A stretch of DNA of 64,000 bases from positions 3,331,001 to 3,395,000 of the forward strand of contig NZ_CP045302.1 in NCBI RefSeq assembly GCF_009363155.1, given 5' to 3'. This document shows positions 50,208 to 62,475 of this stretch, in pieces. The notes beneath the pieces are model-generated. The model saw only the letters and a program-made list of their open reading frames with translations. It had not been told where the DNA came from and made no database searches. The DNA is from Azotobacter salinestris. Lineage in GTDB: Bacteria > Pseudomonadota > Gammaproteobacteria > Pseudomonadales > Pseudomonadaceae. Position 1 is the stretch's first letter. The number at the start of each line of letters is the position of its first letter. Both the position numbers and the translations under genes were made by a program.

Positions 50208-50855
50208 TCAGATCCGGTAGGTGGTCTTGGTCATCACCTTGGACAGCAGGGACATGCCAAACTTGACCGGCGCCGGAAAGCGCAGGCCGCCGGCCTCGAG
50301 GGCGGTTGCGGCGTGTTGCCGCTCGTCAATGCGCATCTGCTCGAGGATGGCGCGGGATTTCCGGTCTTCCTCCGGCAACTGACCCAGGTGGTCATCCAGG
50401 TGCTTGCAGACCTGGTCCTCGGTCGCTGCGACGAAGCCCAGGCTGATCCTGTCGCTGATCAGCCCGGCAGTGGCACCGATACCGAAGGACAGTCCGTAGA
50501 ACAACGGATTGAGCAGGCTCGTCCGGCTGTCCAGCTCGCGGATACGCTGTTCGCACCAGGCCAGGTGATCGACCTCCTCATTGGCGGCCTGTTCCATGGC
50601 GCTGCGCACCTGCGGCAGCCTGGCCGTCAGCGCCTGGCCCTGGTAGAGCGCCTGGGCGCAGACCTCGCCGGTGTGGTTGATGCGCATCAGGCCGGCGACA
50701 TGGCGGGCCTTGCCGGCATCGAGCTGGGTTTCCGGTTCGCCCTGTGCCGGAGAGGGGCGATAGGGCTTGCCGTTGAAGGGCAGCAGGGTGCGCAGCGCTG
50801 CATCGGCCTGTAGCAGCAGGCGATCAGTGGGCGAATAATGGCGTTCGTTGGCCAT
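50208..50855 (-). CDS. coq7: Demethoxyubiquinone hydroxylase Coq7
   Basis: The 215-residue di-iron monooxygenase carries out the C6 hydroxylation late in ubiquinone synthesis. Two ferritin-like helices provide ligands: [17 protein letters not shown] (first Glu), [16 protein letters not shown] (E-x-x-H), [14 protein letters not shown] (Glu) and [12 protein letters not shown] (E-x-x-H). [16 protein letters not shown] is a hydrophobic membrane-surface segment. Coq7 replaces UbiF in pseudomonads. The ATG at 50853-50855 is preceded by GGAGG. Confidence 0.94.
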   Translation of the reverse strand: MANERHYSPTDRLLLQADAALRTLLPFNGKPYRPSPAQGEPETQLDAGKARHVAGLMRINHTGEVCAQALYQGQALTARLPQVRSAMEQAANEEVDHLAWCEQRIRELDSRTSLLNPLFYGLSFGIGATAGLISDRISLGFVAATEDQVCKHLDDHLGQLPEEDRKSRAILEQMRIDERQHAATALEAGGLRFPAPVKFGMSLLSKVMTKTTYRI

Positions 50856-50926
50856 GGAACCTCCAGAGAATTCATGCCGGGCAGTCTGCCCGGCCAGGGT
50901 TGCGCGTGGGGGAGGCACCGGGCCGT

Positions 50927-51265
50927 TCAGCCCGGGGGCCAGTGCATCTGGCGCTGGCCGAGCACATGCATGTGGATGTGGTAGACGGTTTGTCCGCCCT
51001 GCTCGTTGCAGTTCATCACCACGCGGAAGCCTTCCTCGCAACCCTGCTCCCTGGCGAGGCGCTGGGCGGTGAAGAGCATATGTCCGGCCAGCAGCCTGTC
51101 CTCTTCGCTCAGGTCGTTGAGGGTGGGAACGTGTCGCTTCGGGATGACCAGAAAATGCACCGGCGCCTGGGGGCCGATGTCATGGAAGGCGACGACCAGG
51201 TCGTCCTCATAGAGCTTGCGCGCAGGGATCTCCCCGGCCGCGATTTTGCAAAATAGACAGTCCAC
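50927..51265 (-). CDS. HIT-family nucleotide hydrolase (HinT-like)
   Basis: The 112-residue protein has [20 protein letters not shown] at the N-terminus (two Cys, as in zinc-binding HinT), [16 protein letters not shown] and the catalytic histidine triad HIHMHVLG (about 96-103). HinT proteins hydrolyse purine phosphoramidates. It starts at a GTG (complement of 51263-51265). It lies upstream of coq7 on the same strand with a 71-base gap. Confidence 0.93.
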   Translation of the reverse strand: MDCLFCKIAAGEIPARKLYEDDLVVAFHDIGPQAPVHFLVIPKRHVPTLNDLSEEDRLLAGHMLFTAQRLAREQGCEEGFRVVMNCNEQGGQTVYHIHMHVLGQRQMHWPPG

Positions 51266-51378
51266 GGACGGTCTCCCTGCCTGTTGTGAAGTCTTCCGAG
51301 TTTAACGGGGTCGCTCCACAGCAGCCAGTGGGCGGTGTGGAGCGGTCCTGGCGGCGAGGTAGTTCTCGCCATGGCCAG

Positions 51379-51807
51379 TTAGAACGGGCGCACCACGACC
51401 AGGATCACGATGGCCAGCAGGAAGACCACAGGGATCTCGTTGAACCAGCGGAAGAACACATGACCGTGCGGCGTCTCGCCATTGGCGAAGCGCTTGAGCT
51501 GGAGGCCGCAGACATGGTGGTAGCCGATCAGCAGAAGGACGGCGGTGAGTTTCGCGTGCATCCAGCCCTGGCTGAAGTAATAGCCCGGGTTCAGCGCGAT
51601 GAGCCCTATGCCGAGCAGCAGGGTGGCGATCAGCGAGGGGTTCATGATGCCCCGGTAGAGCTTGCGTTCCATGACGCAGAAGCGCTCGCGGCTGGTCAGG
51701 TCTTCGCTCATGGCGTGGTAGACGAACAGGCGCGGCAGATAGAAGAGTCCGGCGAACCAGCAGACGACGGCGATGATGTGCAGGGCTTTCAGCCAGAGGT
51801 AGAGCAT
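51379..51807 (-). CDS. hemJ: Protoporphyrinogen IX oxidase HemJ
   Basis: The 142-residue protein has four membrane helices (about 3-22, 57-77, 85-103 and 120-140). It carries the HemJ pattern LYLWLKALHIIAVVCWFAGLFYLPRLFVYH (conserved His8 region) and MNPSLIATLLLGIGL, followed by GWMHAKLTAVLLLIGYHH. HemJ oxidises protoporphyrinogen IX in heme synthesis in organisms lacking HemG. ATG 51807 has GGGAG upstream; an earlier in-frame ATG (51861) is less likely. It is divergent from argC. Confidence 0.93.
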   Translation of the reverse strand: MLYLWLKALHIIAVVCWFAGLFYLPRLFVYHAMSEDLTSRERFCVMERKLYRGIMNPSLIATLLLGIGLIALNPGYYFSQGWMHAKLTAVLLLIGYHHVCGLQLKRFANGETPHGHVFFRWFNEIPVVFLLAIVILVVVRPF

Positions 51808-51940
51808 GGGGTTCTCCCGATAGCGATAAAGCCGGAATACTAGTGGCTGCTGGTGATGCACGTCATCCGGGCGGTTGGCCGGGTGCAGGCCGGGGCTTTA
51901 TCATCGGCACCCTTTCAGTGGCTTGATGCGAGGGCGGGTT

Positions 51941-52975
51941 ATGGTCAAGGTCGGTATCGTTGGCGGCACGGGCTATACCGGGGTCGAACTGCTGCGTCTG
52001 CTGGCGCAGCATCCTCAGGCGGAGGTGGCGGTGATCACCTCGCGCTCGGAGGCGGGGGTGAAGGTTGCCGATATGTACCCGAACCTGCGCGGCCATTACG
52101 ACGAACTGGCCTTCAGTGTGCCGGACAGCGCCGTTCTGGGCGGCTGCGATGTGGTGTTCTTCGCCACGCCACATGGTGTCGCCCATGCCCTGGCCGGCGA
52201 GTTGCTGGCGGCCGGCACTCGGGTGATCGACCTGTCCGCCGACTTCCGTCTGCAGGATGCCGAAGAGTGGGCTCGCTGGTACGGTCAGCCGCATGGCGCT
52301 CCGCAGCTGCTGCCGGAGGCGATCTATGGCCTGCCGGAGGTGAATCGCGAGCAGATTCGCACCGCGCGTCTGATCGCCGTCCCCGGCTGCTATCCGACGG
52401 CGACTCAGCTGGGCTTCCTGCCGCTGCTGGAAGCCGGCCTGGCCGACAACGCACGGCTGATCGCCGACTGTAAGTCCGGGGTCAGCGGTGCCGGCCGCGG
52501 GGCCAAGGTCGGCTCGCTGTTCTGCGAGGCCGGCGAGAGCATGATGGCCTACTCGGTGAAGGGGCATCGTCACTTGCCGGAAATCAGCCAGGGCCTGCGT
52601 CGCGCGGCCGGGGAAGCAGTCGGACTGACCTTCGTGCCGCATTTGACGCCGATGATCCGTGGCATTCACGCCACCTTGTATGCGACCGTCGCCGACCGTT
52701 CCGTGGATCTGCAGGCGCTCTACGAGAAGCGTTATGCCAATGAGCCTTTCGTCGATGTCATGCCGGCCGGCAGCCATCCGGAAACCCGCAGCGTGCGGGG
52801 TGCCAACGTTTGCCGCATCGCCGTGCACCGGCCGCAGGGCGGCGATCTGGTGGTGGTGCTGTCGGTAATCGACAATCTGGTCAAGGGCGCCTCCGGTCAG
52901 GCCGTCCAGAACATGAACATCCTCTTCGGTCTGGATGAGCGGCTCGGTCTGGCCCATGCGGCCTTGCTGCCTTGA
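51941..52975 (+). CDS. argC: N-acetyl-gamma-glutamyl-phosphate reductase
   Basis: The 344-residue enzyme reduces N-acetylglutamyl phosphate in arginine synthesis. It has the NADP loop [21 protein letters not shown] (about 5-25), [12 protein letters not shown], and the catalytic Cys150 in [18 protein letters not shown] contains the active His (about 210), and [12 protein letters not shown] follows. The start ATG 51941 is preceded by GAGGGCGGG. The gene order hemJ, argC, erpA matches Pseudomonas. Confidence 0.95.
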   Translation: MVKVGIVGGTGYTGVELLRLLAQHPQAEVAVITSRSEAGVKVADMYPNLRGHYDELAFSVPDSAVLGGCDVVFFATPHGVAHALAGELLAAGTRVIDLSADFRLQDAEEWARWYGQPHGAPQLLPEAIYGLPEVNREQIRTARLIAVPGCYPTATQLGFLPLLEAGLADNARLIADCKSGVSGAGRGAKVGSLFCEAGESMMAYSVKGHRHLPEISQGLRRAAGEAVGLTFVPHLTPMIRGIHATLYATVADRSVDLQALYEKRYANEPFVDVMPAGSHPETRSVRGANVCRIAVHRPQGGDLVVVLSVIDNLVKGASGQAVQNMNILFGLDERLGLAHAALLP

Positions 52976-53123
52976 GCGCTAAGGCTGCTTGCCGACGGCC
53001 TGTTCCCGGGAGGAGGCCGGCCCGGCAGGGCTCGATGGAGCCTCTGTTGACCGGGTTTTCCGGGCGGGTGGATAATTCGTTTTCAATCAAAGTCAGGGCG
53101 CATGGCGCCGGGGAGTCACCAGC

Positions 53124-53474
53124 ATGACCGTTGAAACCTTCACCCCGACTCCGCTGCTCTTTACGCAGGGGGCCGCAACCAAGGTGAAGACCCTGATCAG
53201 CGAGGAAGGCAACCCGCGGCTGAAGCTCCGTGTTTTTGTCACGGGCGGGGGATGCTCGGGCTTCCAGTACGGCTTCACCTTCGATGAGGATGTCGCCGAG
53301 GATGACACCATTGTCGAGCGTGAAGGCGTCAGCCTGGTCGTCGACCCCATGAGTTTCCAGTATCTGGCTGGGGCCGAGGTCGATTATCAGGAGGGGCTGG
53401 AGGGCTCGCGCTTCGTGATCAAGAACCCGAATGCCGCGACCACCTGTGGTTGTGGCCAGTCCTTCTCGGTCTGA
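53124..53474 (+). CDS. erpA: Iron-sulfur cluster insertion protein ErpA
   Basis: The 116-residue A-type carrier protein delivers Fe-S clusters to target enzymes. The three cluster cysteines are Cys44 ([11 protein letters not shown]), Cys108 and Cys110 (TTCGCGQSF). The [13 protein letters not shown] [16 protein letters not shown] block is typical of ErpA. It has its own 148-base upstream region after argC and is followed by a rho-independent terminator. Confidence 0.95.
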   Translation: MTVETFTPTPLLFTQGAATKVKTLISEEGNPRLKLRVFVTGGGCSGFQYGFTFDEDVAEDDTIVEREGVSLVVDPMSFQYLAGAEVDYQEGLEGSRFVIKNPNAATTCGCGQSFSV

Positions 53475-53490
53475 AACTGCACCCAGTAGA

Positions 53491-53520
53491 AACGCCACCC
53501 TTGAGGTGGCGTTTTTGTTT
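53491..53520 (+). terminator. Rho-independent terminator after erpA
   Basis: AAACGCCACC (53491-53500) pairs with GGTGGCGTTT (53506-53515) around CTTGA, followed by TTGTTTG. The A-rich upstream side also allows it to work for the convergent anmK transcript. Confidence 0.88.
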
Positions 53521-53541
53521 GTCTGCCTGTCGCCGCGGGAA

Positions 53542-56089
<2,548 letters not shown>

Positions 56090-56471
56090 GGCAGAGGGTG
56101 TTTAGGTTACAGTAACTGCCTAAAATATAATCAAATCGCCTATGAGGCAACCCTGAAGCGGGTGTGTGGCTCGCTGCACCTGCCAGGGAGAAAGGTTGGC
56201 ACGCTTCTCTAGCTCTTGCCTTGGCGAGAGTGCGCTTGTCGTCGGAATGGCCGCAGGTCAGGGGCGCTCGAGCGTGCTTTTCAGCCCTTGCGTCGAGCCG
56301 GCAGGAGGCGCCGGCGGCTCGAAGCAGATTGAAAGAGTGCCTTGTGTTCATGGCGAGGAGGGCGTCAGTCGCTGCAGACGGTTATGATAGCGCTCGGCTG
56401 GCCTGAGCCTTGTAATTCATGGGCAATCTTGTAATGTTGATACCTTTTCCGTTTGTGGCTGATGGGTTCTC
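56090..56471. promoter_or_regulatory. Divergent promoter region between M23 peptidase and tyrS, with a 24-bp palindrome
   Basis: The region should carry promoters in both directions. A nested palindrome at 56101-56124 (TTTAGG ... CCTAAA with GTTAC-A-GTAAC inside) lies 12 bases upstream of the peptidase start and is followed by an AT-rich stretch resembling a leftward -10 region. It is a plausible operator. Nothing else was recognised in the remaining 340 bases; short ORFs on the plus strand overlap no motif. Confidence 0.45.
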
Positions 56472-57671
56472 ATGAGGTCGATTGAAGAGCAGTTGGCGCT
56501 GATCAAGCGCGGTGCAGAGGAAGTCTTGGTTGAAGCCGAGCTGGTCGAGAAGCTGAAAAGCGGCCAGCCGCTGCGAATCAAGGCTGGTTTCGATCCTACT
56601 GCTCCGGATCTGCATCTCGGGCATACCGTACTCATCAACAAGTTGCGCCAATTTCAGGACCTGGGGCATCAGGTGATTTTTCTTATTGGCGATTTCACCG
56701 GAATGATCGGTGACCCCAGCGGCAAAAGCGCAACCCGACCGCCTCTGACTCGTGATCAGGTATTGGAGAACGCTGAAACCTACAAGGCCCAAGTCTTCAA
56801 GATCCTCGATCCGGCCAAGACCGAAGTGGTTTTCAATTCCGCCTGGATCGAGCAATTGACGCCTGCCGACTTCGTTCGGCTTACCTCTCATTGCACGGTT
56901 GCCCGCATGCTCGAGCGCGACGACTTCAGCAAGCGCTACGCTGCGAATCAGTCGATCGCCATCCATGAGTTTCTCTATCCCCTGGTGCAGGGATACGACT
57001 CGGTTGCCCTGCAGGCAGATGTCGAGCTGGGGGGCACGGACCAGAAGTTCAATCTGCTGATGGGGCGCGAGCTACAGCGCGCCTACGGTCAAAAATCCCA
57101 GTGCATAGTCACCATGCCTCTGCTCGAGGGTTTGGATGGCGTGAAGAAAATGTCCAAGTCGCTGGGTAATTATGTCGGCATTCAGGAGCCGCCGGGTGTC
57201 ATGTATGGCAAGTTGGTGTCTGTTCCCGACTCGCTGATGTGGCGATACTTCGAACTCCTGAGCTTTCGCTCCATGGAGGAGATCGATGGTTTTCGGTCCG
57301 ATGTAGAGCGAGGCGCCAACCCGCGAGACATCAAGATCAAGTTGGCCGAGGAAATCGTGGCACGCTTTCACGGTGAAGAGGCCGCTGCCAGTGCACACCG
57401 CTCGGCCGGAAACCGCATGAAGGACGGTGAGTTGCCGGAAGATCTGCCCGAGATCCATCTGTTGTCCGCAGAGGACATGCCAATCGCTGCCGTCCTCAAC
57501 AAGGCAGGGCTGGTCAAGAATGCCGCCGCGGCGCGCGACCTGCTCGGCTCTGGAGGGGTTCGTGTGGATGGAGCGGTGATTGATCGCGGATTCCTGTTCC
57601 GGCTTGGCTCAACGCATGTCTGTCAGGCGGGTAAGAAGTCTTTTGCCAAGATTGTCCTGAAGGCGGAATAA
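56472..57671 (+). CDS. tyrS: Tyrosyl-tRNA synthetase
   Basis: The 399-residue class I enzyme charges tRNA-Tyr. It has the HIGH-type motif HLGH in [10 protein letters not shown] (about 46-55), [14 protein letters not shown], the tyrosine-binding [26 protein letters not shown] (about 169-195), the KMSKS motif (KKMSKSLGN, about 226-234) and a C-terminal S4 RNA-binding domain (about 335-395). Its length and sequence fit the TyrZ-like form used by pseudomonads. No T-box or other leader is seen. A weak GGGCGG/CCGCCC hairpin follows at about 57690-57702. Confidence 0.96.
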   Translation: MRSIEEQLALIKRGAEEVLVEAELVEKLKSGQPLRIKAGFDPTAPDLHLGHTVLINKLRQFQDLGHQVIFLIGDFTGMIGDPSGKSATRPPLTRDQVLENAETYKAQVFKILDPAKTEVVFNSAWIEQLTPADFVRLTSHCTVARMLERDDFSKRYAANQSIAIHEFLYPLVQGYDSVALQADVELGGTDQKFNLLMGRELQRAYGQKSQCIVTMPLLEGLDGVKKMSKSLGNYVGIQEPPGVMYGKLVSVPDSLMWRYFELLSFRSMEEIDGFRSDVERGANPRDIKIKLAEEIVARFHGEEAAASAHRSAGNRMKDGELPEDLPEIHLLSAEDMPIAAVLNKAGLVKNAAAARDLLGSGGVRVDGAVIDRGFLFRLGSTHVCQAGKKSFAKIVLKAE

Positions 57672-57740
57672 CAGCTTTTCCATCGGAGTGGGGCGGTCCG
57701 CCCGTCTCGGTTTGCCTCTCCTCTCCTTTTTCTTGCGCTA

Positions 57741-58923
57741 GTGTGGTGAATCACAACTACTCAGGATAAGTCTTGTCTACCGCGGAGCTGGCAGAGTTTT
57801 TTCGGAGGGCATGCGATGAAAACAGGCCGCCCAGCCGTTCGGATCGAACTGACCGAACAAGAGCATGCCGAACTCACCCGCCGCCGAGCCAGGCACAAGG
57901 GGCCTGCCGATATGCAGCTGCGCGCCGAGATCATTCTGTCCTGCGCTCGAGGCGAGTCCGGCTCTTCCATTGCTCGACGGCTCGGCATTACGGCGCAAAC
58001 CGTTTCGAGGTGGCGCCTTCGCTTCGCCCGTTTGGGCCTGCAAGGCCTCAATGACGAGCCGCGCTCAGGCCGCCCACGCAGCATCAGTGATGAAAAGGTC
58101 CAGGAAGTGGTCGACCGGGTGCGGCAGACCCGGCCCGACGATGCCAGCCATTGGAGCTCGCGCCGGATGAGCAAGGCCACCCATATTTCACCGGCGAGCG
58201 TACAGCGTATCTGGCGAGCCTTCGGGCTCAAGCCTCACCTGGAGCACACCTTCAAGCTGTCCACCGATCCTGCCTTTGTCGACAAGGTGCAGGATATCGT
58301 AGGGCTCTACCTGAATCCGCCGGATAAAGCGCTGGTACTGTGCGTCGATGAGAAAAGCCAGATCCAGGCGCTCAATCGAACACAGCCGGGGCTGCCGCTG
58401 GAGCCTGGGTATCCGGCGACCCGTACCCATGATTATCAGCGCCATGGCACGACGTCCTTGTTTGCCGCCCTGGATGTGGCCACCGGCGAGGTGATCGGAC
58501 GTCTCAAGCGCCGTCACCGCAGCGCAGAATTCCTGGAGTTTCTCAGGGCCATCGAGGAAACGGTCGAGGGCGACAAGGCCATACACCTGATCATGGATAA
58601 CTATGCCGTGCACAAGACCGACAAGGTGCGTGCCTGGCTTGTCGCACACCCGCGTTATCATGTGCATTTCACCCCGACGTCTGCGTCATGGCTGAATCTG
58701 GTGGAGCGCTTTTTCTCGATGCTCACCCAGAAGTGGATAAAGCGCCAGGCCCATACCCGCGTGAAGGATCTCGAGCAGTCCATCGAGTATTACCTGGCGA
58801 CCTACAACCAGAATCCAAGGCCCTTCCGCTGGCGTAAGGGAGCAGGTGAAATCTTGGCCTCTGTCGACAGGGCTGCTCGAGCCTTGCAAAGAAATAATGA
58901 AGCGAACTTGTGATTCACCACAC
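57741..58923 (+). mobile_element. IS630-family insertion sequence, about 1.18 kb, TA target
   Basis: The ends are perfect inverted repeats, GTGTGGTGAATCACAA at 57741 and its complement ending at 58923, flanked by TA on both sides (57739-57740 and 58924-58925), as expected for IS630/Tc1 elements. The outer bases extend the symmetry to CTAG. It carries one intact transposase gene and lies just after tyrS. Confidence 0.9.
57816..58913 (+). CDS. IS630-family transposase
   Basis: The 365-residue protein has an N-terminal helix-turn-helix ([23 protein letters not shown], about 48-70, then [15 protein letters not shown]). The DDE domain has [15 protein letters not shown] (first Asp about 178), [16 protein letters not shown] (second Asp about 267) and [18 protein letters not shown] (Glu about 302). 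The reading frame is complete. Its last codons lie in the right end of the element. Confidence 0.94.
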   Translation: MKTGRPAVRIELTEQEHAELTRRRARHKGPADMQLRAEIILSCARGESGSSIARRLGITAQTVSRWRLRFARLGLQGLNDEPRSGRPRSISDEKVQEVVDRVRQTRPDDASHWSSRRMSKATHISPASVQRIWRAFGLKPHLEHTFKLSTDPAFVDKVQDIVGLYLNPPDKALVLCVDEKSQIQALNRTQPGLPLEPGYPATRTHDYQRHGTTSLFAALDVATGEVIGRLKRRHRSAEFLEFLRAIEETVEGDKAIHLIMDNYAVHKTDKVRAWLVAHPRYHVHFTPTSASWLNLVERFFSMLTQKWIKRQAHTRVKDLEQSIEYYLATYNQNPRPFRWRKGAGEILASVDRAARALQRNNEANL

Positions 58924-58969
58924 TAGTCTCGCTTCTCGTCTCTATGTATATGGCGGGCTTCCTATCAAG

Positions 58970-59203
58970 CCGGGCACCGCCATCCCGTCAAGTTGATGCC
59001 TTGGTCTGTAGTGCTCGAGAGTAATCGCCAGGTTCCATGGCGCTGTTGTCTGATCCGGCTTGAGTATGCGCGATATGGTCGCGCTTCATTGTCTTCACGA
59101 AGCTTGCCGCTATGCCCTTACCTCGCAGGTTGCATACCTGTTTCGCCAGAGGGCAGGCCGATCCGTTGTTACTCGGCATCGTCACGGTGCAGTTCGAAGC
59201 CAT
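58970..59203 (-). pseudogene. Relic of an IS3-family transposase (OrfB)
   Basis: Read on the minus strand, one frame gives SNNGSA (a degraded S/T-DNGS motif with Asp replaced by Asn), then after an internal loss SFVKTMKRDHIAH. A second frame continues APWNLAITLEHYRPRHQL. These match the end of IS3 OrfB integrase cores (DNGS ... SFVKTMKRDY ... NLAIAFEHYN). At least one frameshift and internal deletions are present, so it is a dead fragment. It fills most of the 356 bases between the IS630 and IS5 elements. Confidence 0.72.
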
Positions 59204-60220
59204 CGGAGCGCCGGCGGGTATTTGATTCGAGTCGTCAGTGGCGAGTGCGGTGAGGCGAGACTTTCGCTGAGCCGCTCATGGGCACCTCTAAAAACCAGCC
59301 CGGCCGCCGGGTAAGATCATCCGCCTGTTGATCACCCGGAGCCTGCTGATGTTCAGTCTTTTTGCCGACCAGGAGCGTGAAGCCAAGCTGGACAGCTTGG
59401 GCGACCCACTGGCCCTACTGAACAAGCATGTGGACTTTGCATCCTTGGCCGCCGAAATCGACCGCTGGGCTCCCAGGCCCAGTAGGGCCAAGGGCGGCCG
59501 GCCGCCTTATCCAACGGAGCAGATGACGCGACTGCTGGTACTCCAGCAACTGTTCAACCTGTCCGACGAGCAGATGGAGTTCCAGTTGCTCGACCGCATG
59601 AGCTTCCAGCGTTTTGCCGGTCTCAAGCACGCCGGCCGAGTGCCGGATCGCAACACGATCTGGCTCTTTCGCGAGCGCCTGGTCAAGGCCAATGTCGAGC
59701 ACCAGATCTTTGCCGAGGTGCAGCGTCAGTTGCAGGCACACGGATTCCGGGCTCGCAAAGGGCAGATCATCGATGCCAGCATCGTTCGCGCGCCCATCCA
59801 GCACAACACAGCCGATGAGCAGGCCGTGGTGAAGGAGCAGGCTGTGCCGGTGGAGTGGTCACCCGCCCAGCGCCGACAAAAGGATGTCGAGGCGCGCTGG
59901 ACGAAGAAGCACGGCAAATCGTACTTCGGCTACAAGCTGTCGGTCAGCGTGGATCGTCGGCACAAGCTGATCCGCGGCGTGCGGGTGAGCGATGCCAGCG
60001 AGGCCGATACCCTGCACCTGGTGGATGTGCTCGACCGAAACAACAGCAGCCGTGACTTCTGGGCGGATCGCGGTTATCACGACAAGCCCAGAGAGCGCTG
60101 GCTCAAGCTGATCGGCTGGCGACCGCATATCCAGCGCAAGGGCCAGGCCGGCAAGCCTATCGGAGAGCCGGGCAAGGCCCGGAACAAACGCATTGCCAGC
60201 CCCCGGTAAGCGGCTGGGGA

Positions 60221-61732
60221 TTACACCTTGCTGGCAGGCATCCAGTTGTGCGGCAGCAGCTCGGTGAGCCCACTGGCCTTCTGCGTTGGCAGCCGGGTCA
60301 GCACATCTTTCAGATAGGCATACGGATCATGGCCGTTCAACCGCGCTGACTGGATCAGTGTCATCAGCGCAGCCGCACGTTTGCCGCTGCGCAGCGAGCC
60401 GGCGAACAGCCAGTTCGCACGGCCGATGGCCCACGGGCGGATCTGGTTTTCACACCCGTTGTTGTCGATGGCGAGCATGCCGTCATCGAGATAGCGCACC
60501 AGGGCCGCCCAGCGCTTGAGGCTGTAGTCGAGTGCCTTGGCGATGGCCGTGCCTTCATGCACCAACCGGCGCTGGGCGAGCATCCAGCCGTGCAGGGCAT
60601 CGGCGATGGGCTTGGCTTTTTCCTGGCGTATTCGCTGTCGCTCATCGGGCAGCAAGTCGTGTACCTCGCGCTCGATGTCGTACAGCTGACCGATGTAGCG
60701 CAGAGCCTGTTCGGCCAGTTGACTCTGGTTGGCGATATGCAGGTCGTAGAGCTTGCGCCGGGCATGGGCCATGCAGCCGATCTCGGTCACGCCCTGCTCG
60801 AAGCAGGCCTTGTAGCCGGCGAAGTCGTCGCAGACCAGTTGGCCGCGCCAGTCGCCGAGGAAGGTGCGGGCATGCTCGCCGGCACGGCTGGGGCTGAAGT
60901 CGTAGACCGCCGCACGCAGCTCGGCGAACGGGCTGGGAACGTAGGCCCAGACATAGGCGCGCCGGGTCTTCTTCATGCCCGGCGCGAGCATTTGTACCGG
61001 GGTCTCGTCGGCATGGATGACGTTCTGCTCCAGGACTATGTCCCGCAGTGCATCGACCAGTGGTTGCAGTTGCACGCCGCAGCGGCCGACCCACTGCGCC
61101 AGGGTCGAGCGCGGGAGGGCGAAACCGGCCCGGCCGAAGATCTTTTCCTGCCGGTACAGGGGCAGATGGTCGGCGAACTTGGCCACCATGACCTGGGCCA
61201 GCAGCCCGGCAGTCGGGATGCCCTTGTCGATCACCTGGGCCGGAACCGGCGCCTGGATCAGCGTTTCGCATCGTTCGCAGACCCATTTGCCGCGGATATG
61301 CCGCTCCACCGTGAAGACGCCCGGGGTGTAGTCGAGCTTTTCGCTGACATCTTCACCGATGCGTTTGAGCTGGCAGCCGCAGGCGCACTGCGTGTTGTCC
61401 GGCTCGTGATGGATCAGCGTGCGGGGGAACTGCGGCGGCAAGGCTGTGCGCCTGGGCTGCTGGCGTGGCTCGGCAGCGGCGGGAGCTGGAGCCAGCTCCT
61501 CGAGCTCGGCTTCGATGGCCGCGATATCGGTATCGAGCAGATCGTCCAGCAGGCTGAGCTGGGCAGCACCGAGCTGCTCGCTGCGCCGGGCAAACCGATG
61601 CCGCTTGAGGACGGCAATTTCGTGAGCCAGCTGCTCGCCGCGGGTTTTGTAGTAATGGACTTGCTGCGTCAACTGCGCCGCCAGTTCGCGCAGTTGCTCG
61701 GGAGTCAGATGGTCGAAGCAAGCAGAAGTCAT
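60221..61732 (-). CDS. tnpC: IS66 transposase TnpC, copy 2
   Basis: The 503-residue protein is the counterpart of the gene at 11235-12746, with the same coiled coil, Cys pairs (here CACGC and CERCE) and DDE core, and is intact. Substitutions relative to copy 1 include Glu for Gly and Gln for Arg in the linker near residue 92-96, Lys/Gly changes in RQEKIFGRAGFALPRST, Ile for Val near 245, and Arg/Gln in GDWRGQLVCDD. They fall mainly between residues about 90 and 370; both termini are identical. Confidence 0.94.
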   Translation of the reverse strand: MTSACFDHLTPEQLRELAAQLTQQVHYYKTRGEQLAHEIAVLKRHRFARRSEQLGAAQLSLLDDLLDTDIAAIEAELEELAPAPAAAEPRQQPRRTALPPQFPRTLIHHEPDNTQCACGCQLKRIGEDVSEKLDYTPGVFTVERHIRGKWVCERCETLIQAPVPAQVIDKGIPTAGLLAQVMVAKFADHLPLYRQEKIFGRAGFALPRSTLAQWVGRCGVQLQPLVDALRDIVLEQNVIHADETPVQMLAPGMKKTRRAYVWAYVPSPFAELRAAVYDFSPSRAGEHARTFLGDWRGQLVCDDFAGYKACFEQGVTEIGCMAHARRKLYDLHIANQSQLAEQALRYIGQLYDIEREVHDLLPDERQRIRQEKAKPIADALHGWMLAQRRLVHEGTAIAKALDYSLKRWAALVRYLDDGMLAIDNNGCENQIRPWAIGRANWLFAGSLRSGKRAAALMTLIQSARLNGHDPYAYLKDVLTRLPTQKASGLTELLPHNWMPASKV

Positions 61733-61813
61733 GGCGCCGAGTGTGCCTGCCTTGATCGCTCCCGGCGATAGGCCGTTCGGTCAATTGCGCGGCATGGGGC
61801 ACCTGACGGTCAA

Positions 61814-62149
61814 CTATAAAAGGCGGATTTCGGCCCCCGATCCGACCCGCTGCCAGGGCAGCCCGACCACCAGGGCCTGAAGCTGCTCGGCGCTCAGTTC
61901 AAACTGGGCACCCTGCCAGCTGCCCGGCCAGACGAAGCGGCCCCGGTTCAGCCGGCGCGAGGCCAGCCAGACACCGAAACCATCGTGAACCAGCACTTTC
62001 ATGCGGTTGGCCCGCTTGTTGGCGAACAGGTAGGCGTTGTGCGGCTTCGCCGCACCGAAGACCGCCACCACCCTGGCCAGCGCCGTTTCCGTTCCGGCCC
62101 GCATATCCAGCGGCGCGGTGGCGAGCCAGATGGCATCGATGCGGATCAT
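61814..62149 (-). CDS. tnpB: IS66 accessory protein TnpB, copy 2
   Basis: The 111-residue protein is identical to the product of 12828-13163, including the NAYLFANKRANRMKVL block. Its ATG overlaps the tnpA stop by ATGA. Confidence 0.93.
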   Translation of the reverse strand: MIRIDAIWLATAPLDMRAGTETALARVVAVFGAAKPHNAYLFANKRANRMKVLVHDGFGVWLASRRLNRGRFVWPGSWQGAQFELSAEQLQALVVGLPWQRVGSGAEIRLL

Positions 62150-62475
62150 TGCAGGAGCTCGCGGACGAACCGGGCACAGCCTTCGGCATCGCCCGCCGGC
62201 CAGTGCACGGTCAAGCTTGTACGGCGATGGGGAATCTCGATGCGGATCTCCGCCTGGTCGAAAGTCGCCGACTGAACCAGCGGCTCCAGCGTCACCGGAA
62301 GAAAGGCGGGCAGTGTCCCGGTCGACGGGGAGCATGCGGCCAATCTTCTCCAGCGATGAACCACATTGGTATTGATGCCGTGGCTCAGGGCCACGCTGGC
62401 AACCGAGTTGCCGGGCAGGCTGCACTCCTGCACGACCTGCGCCTTGAAGGCCTTGGAATAAGAACGTCGCTGCAT
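62146..62475 (-). CDS. tnpA: IS66 accessory protein TnpA, copy 2
   Basis: The 109-residue helix-turn-helix protein is identical to the product of 13160-13489. It is the first gene of the leftward tnpABC operon of copy 2, which lies antisense to the IS5 transposase gene it interrupts. Confidence 0.93.
   Translation of the reverse strand: MQRRSYSKAFKAQVVQECSLPGNSVASVALSHGINTNVVHRWRRLAACSPSTGTLPAFLPVTLEPLVQSATFDQAEIRIEIPHRRTSLTVHWPAGDAEGCARFVRELLQ

Noticed and set aside
58924..59279. Remnant of a 16S rRNA or rRNA leader after tyrS
   Set aside because: No stretch resembles rRNA, and the minus strand instead encodes recognisable IS3 OrfB fragments.
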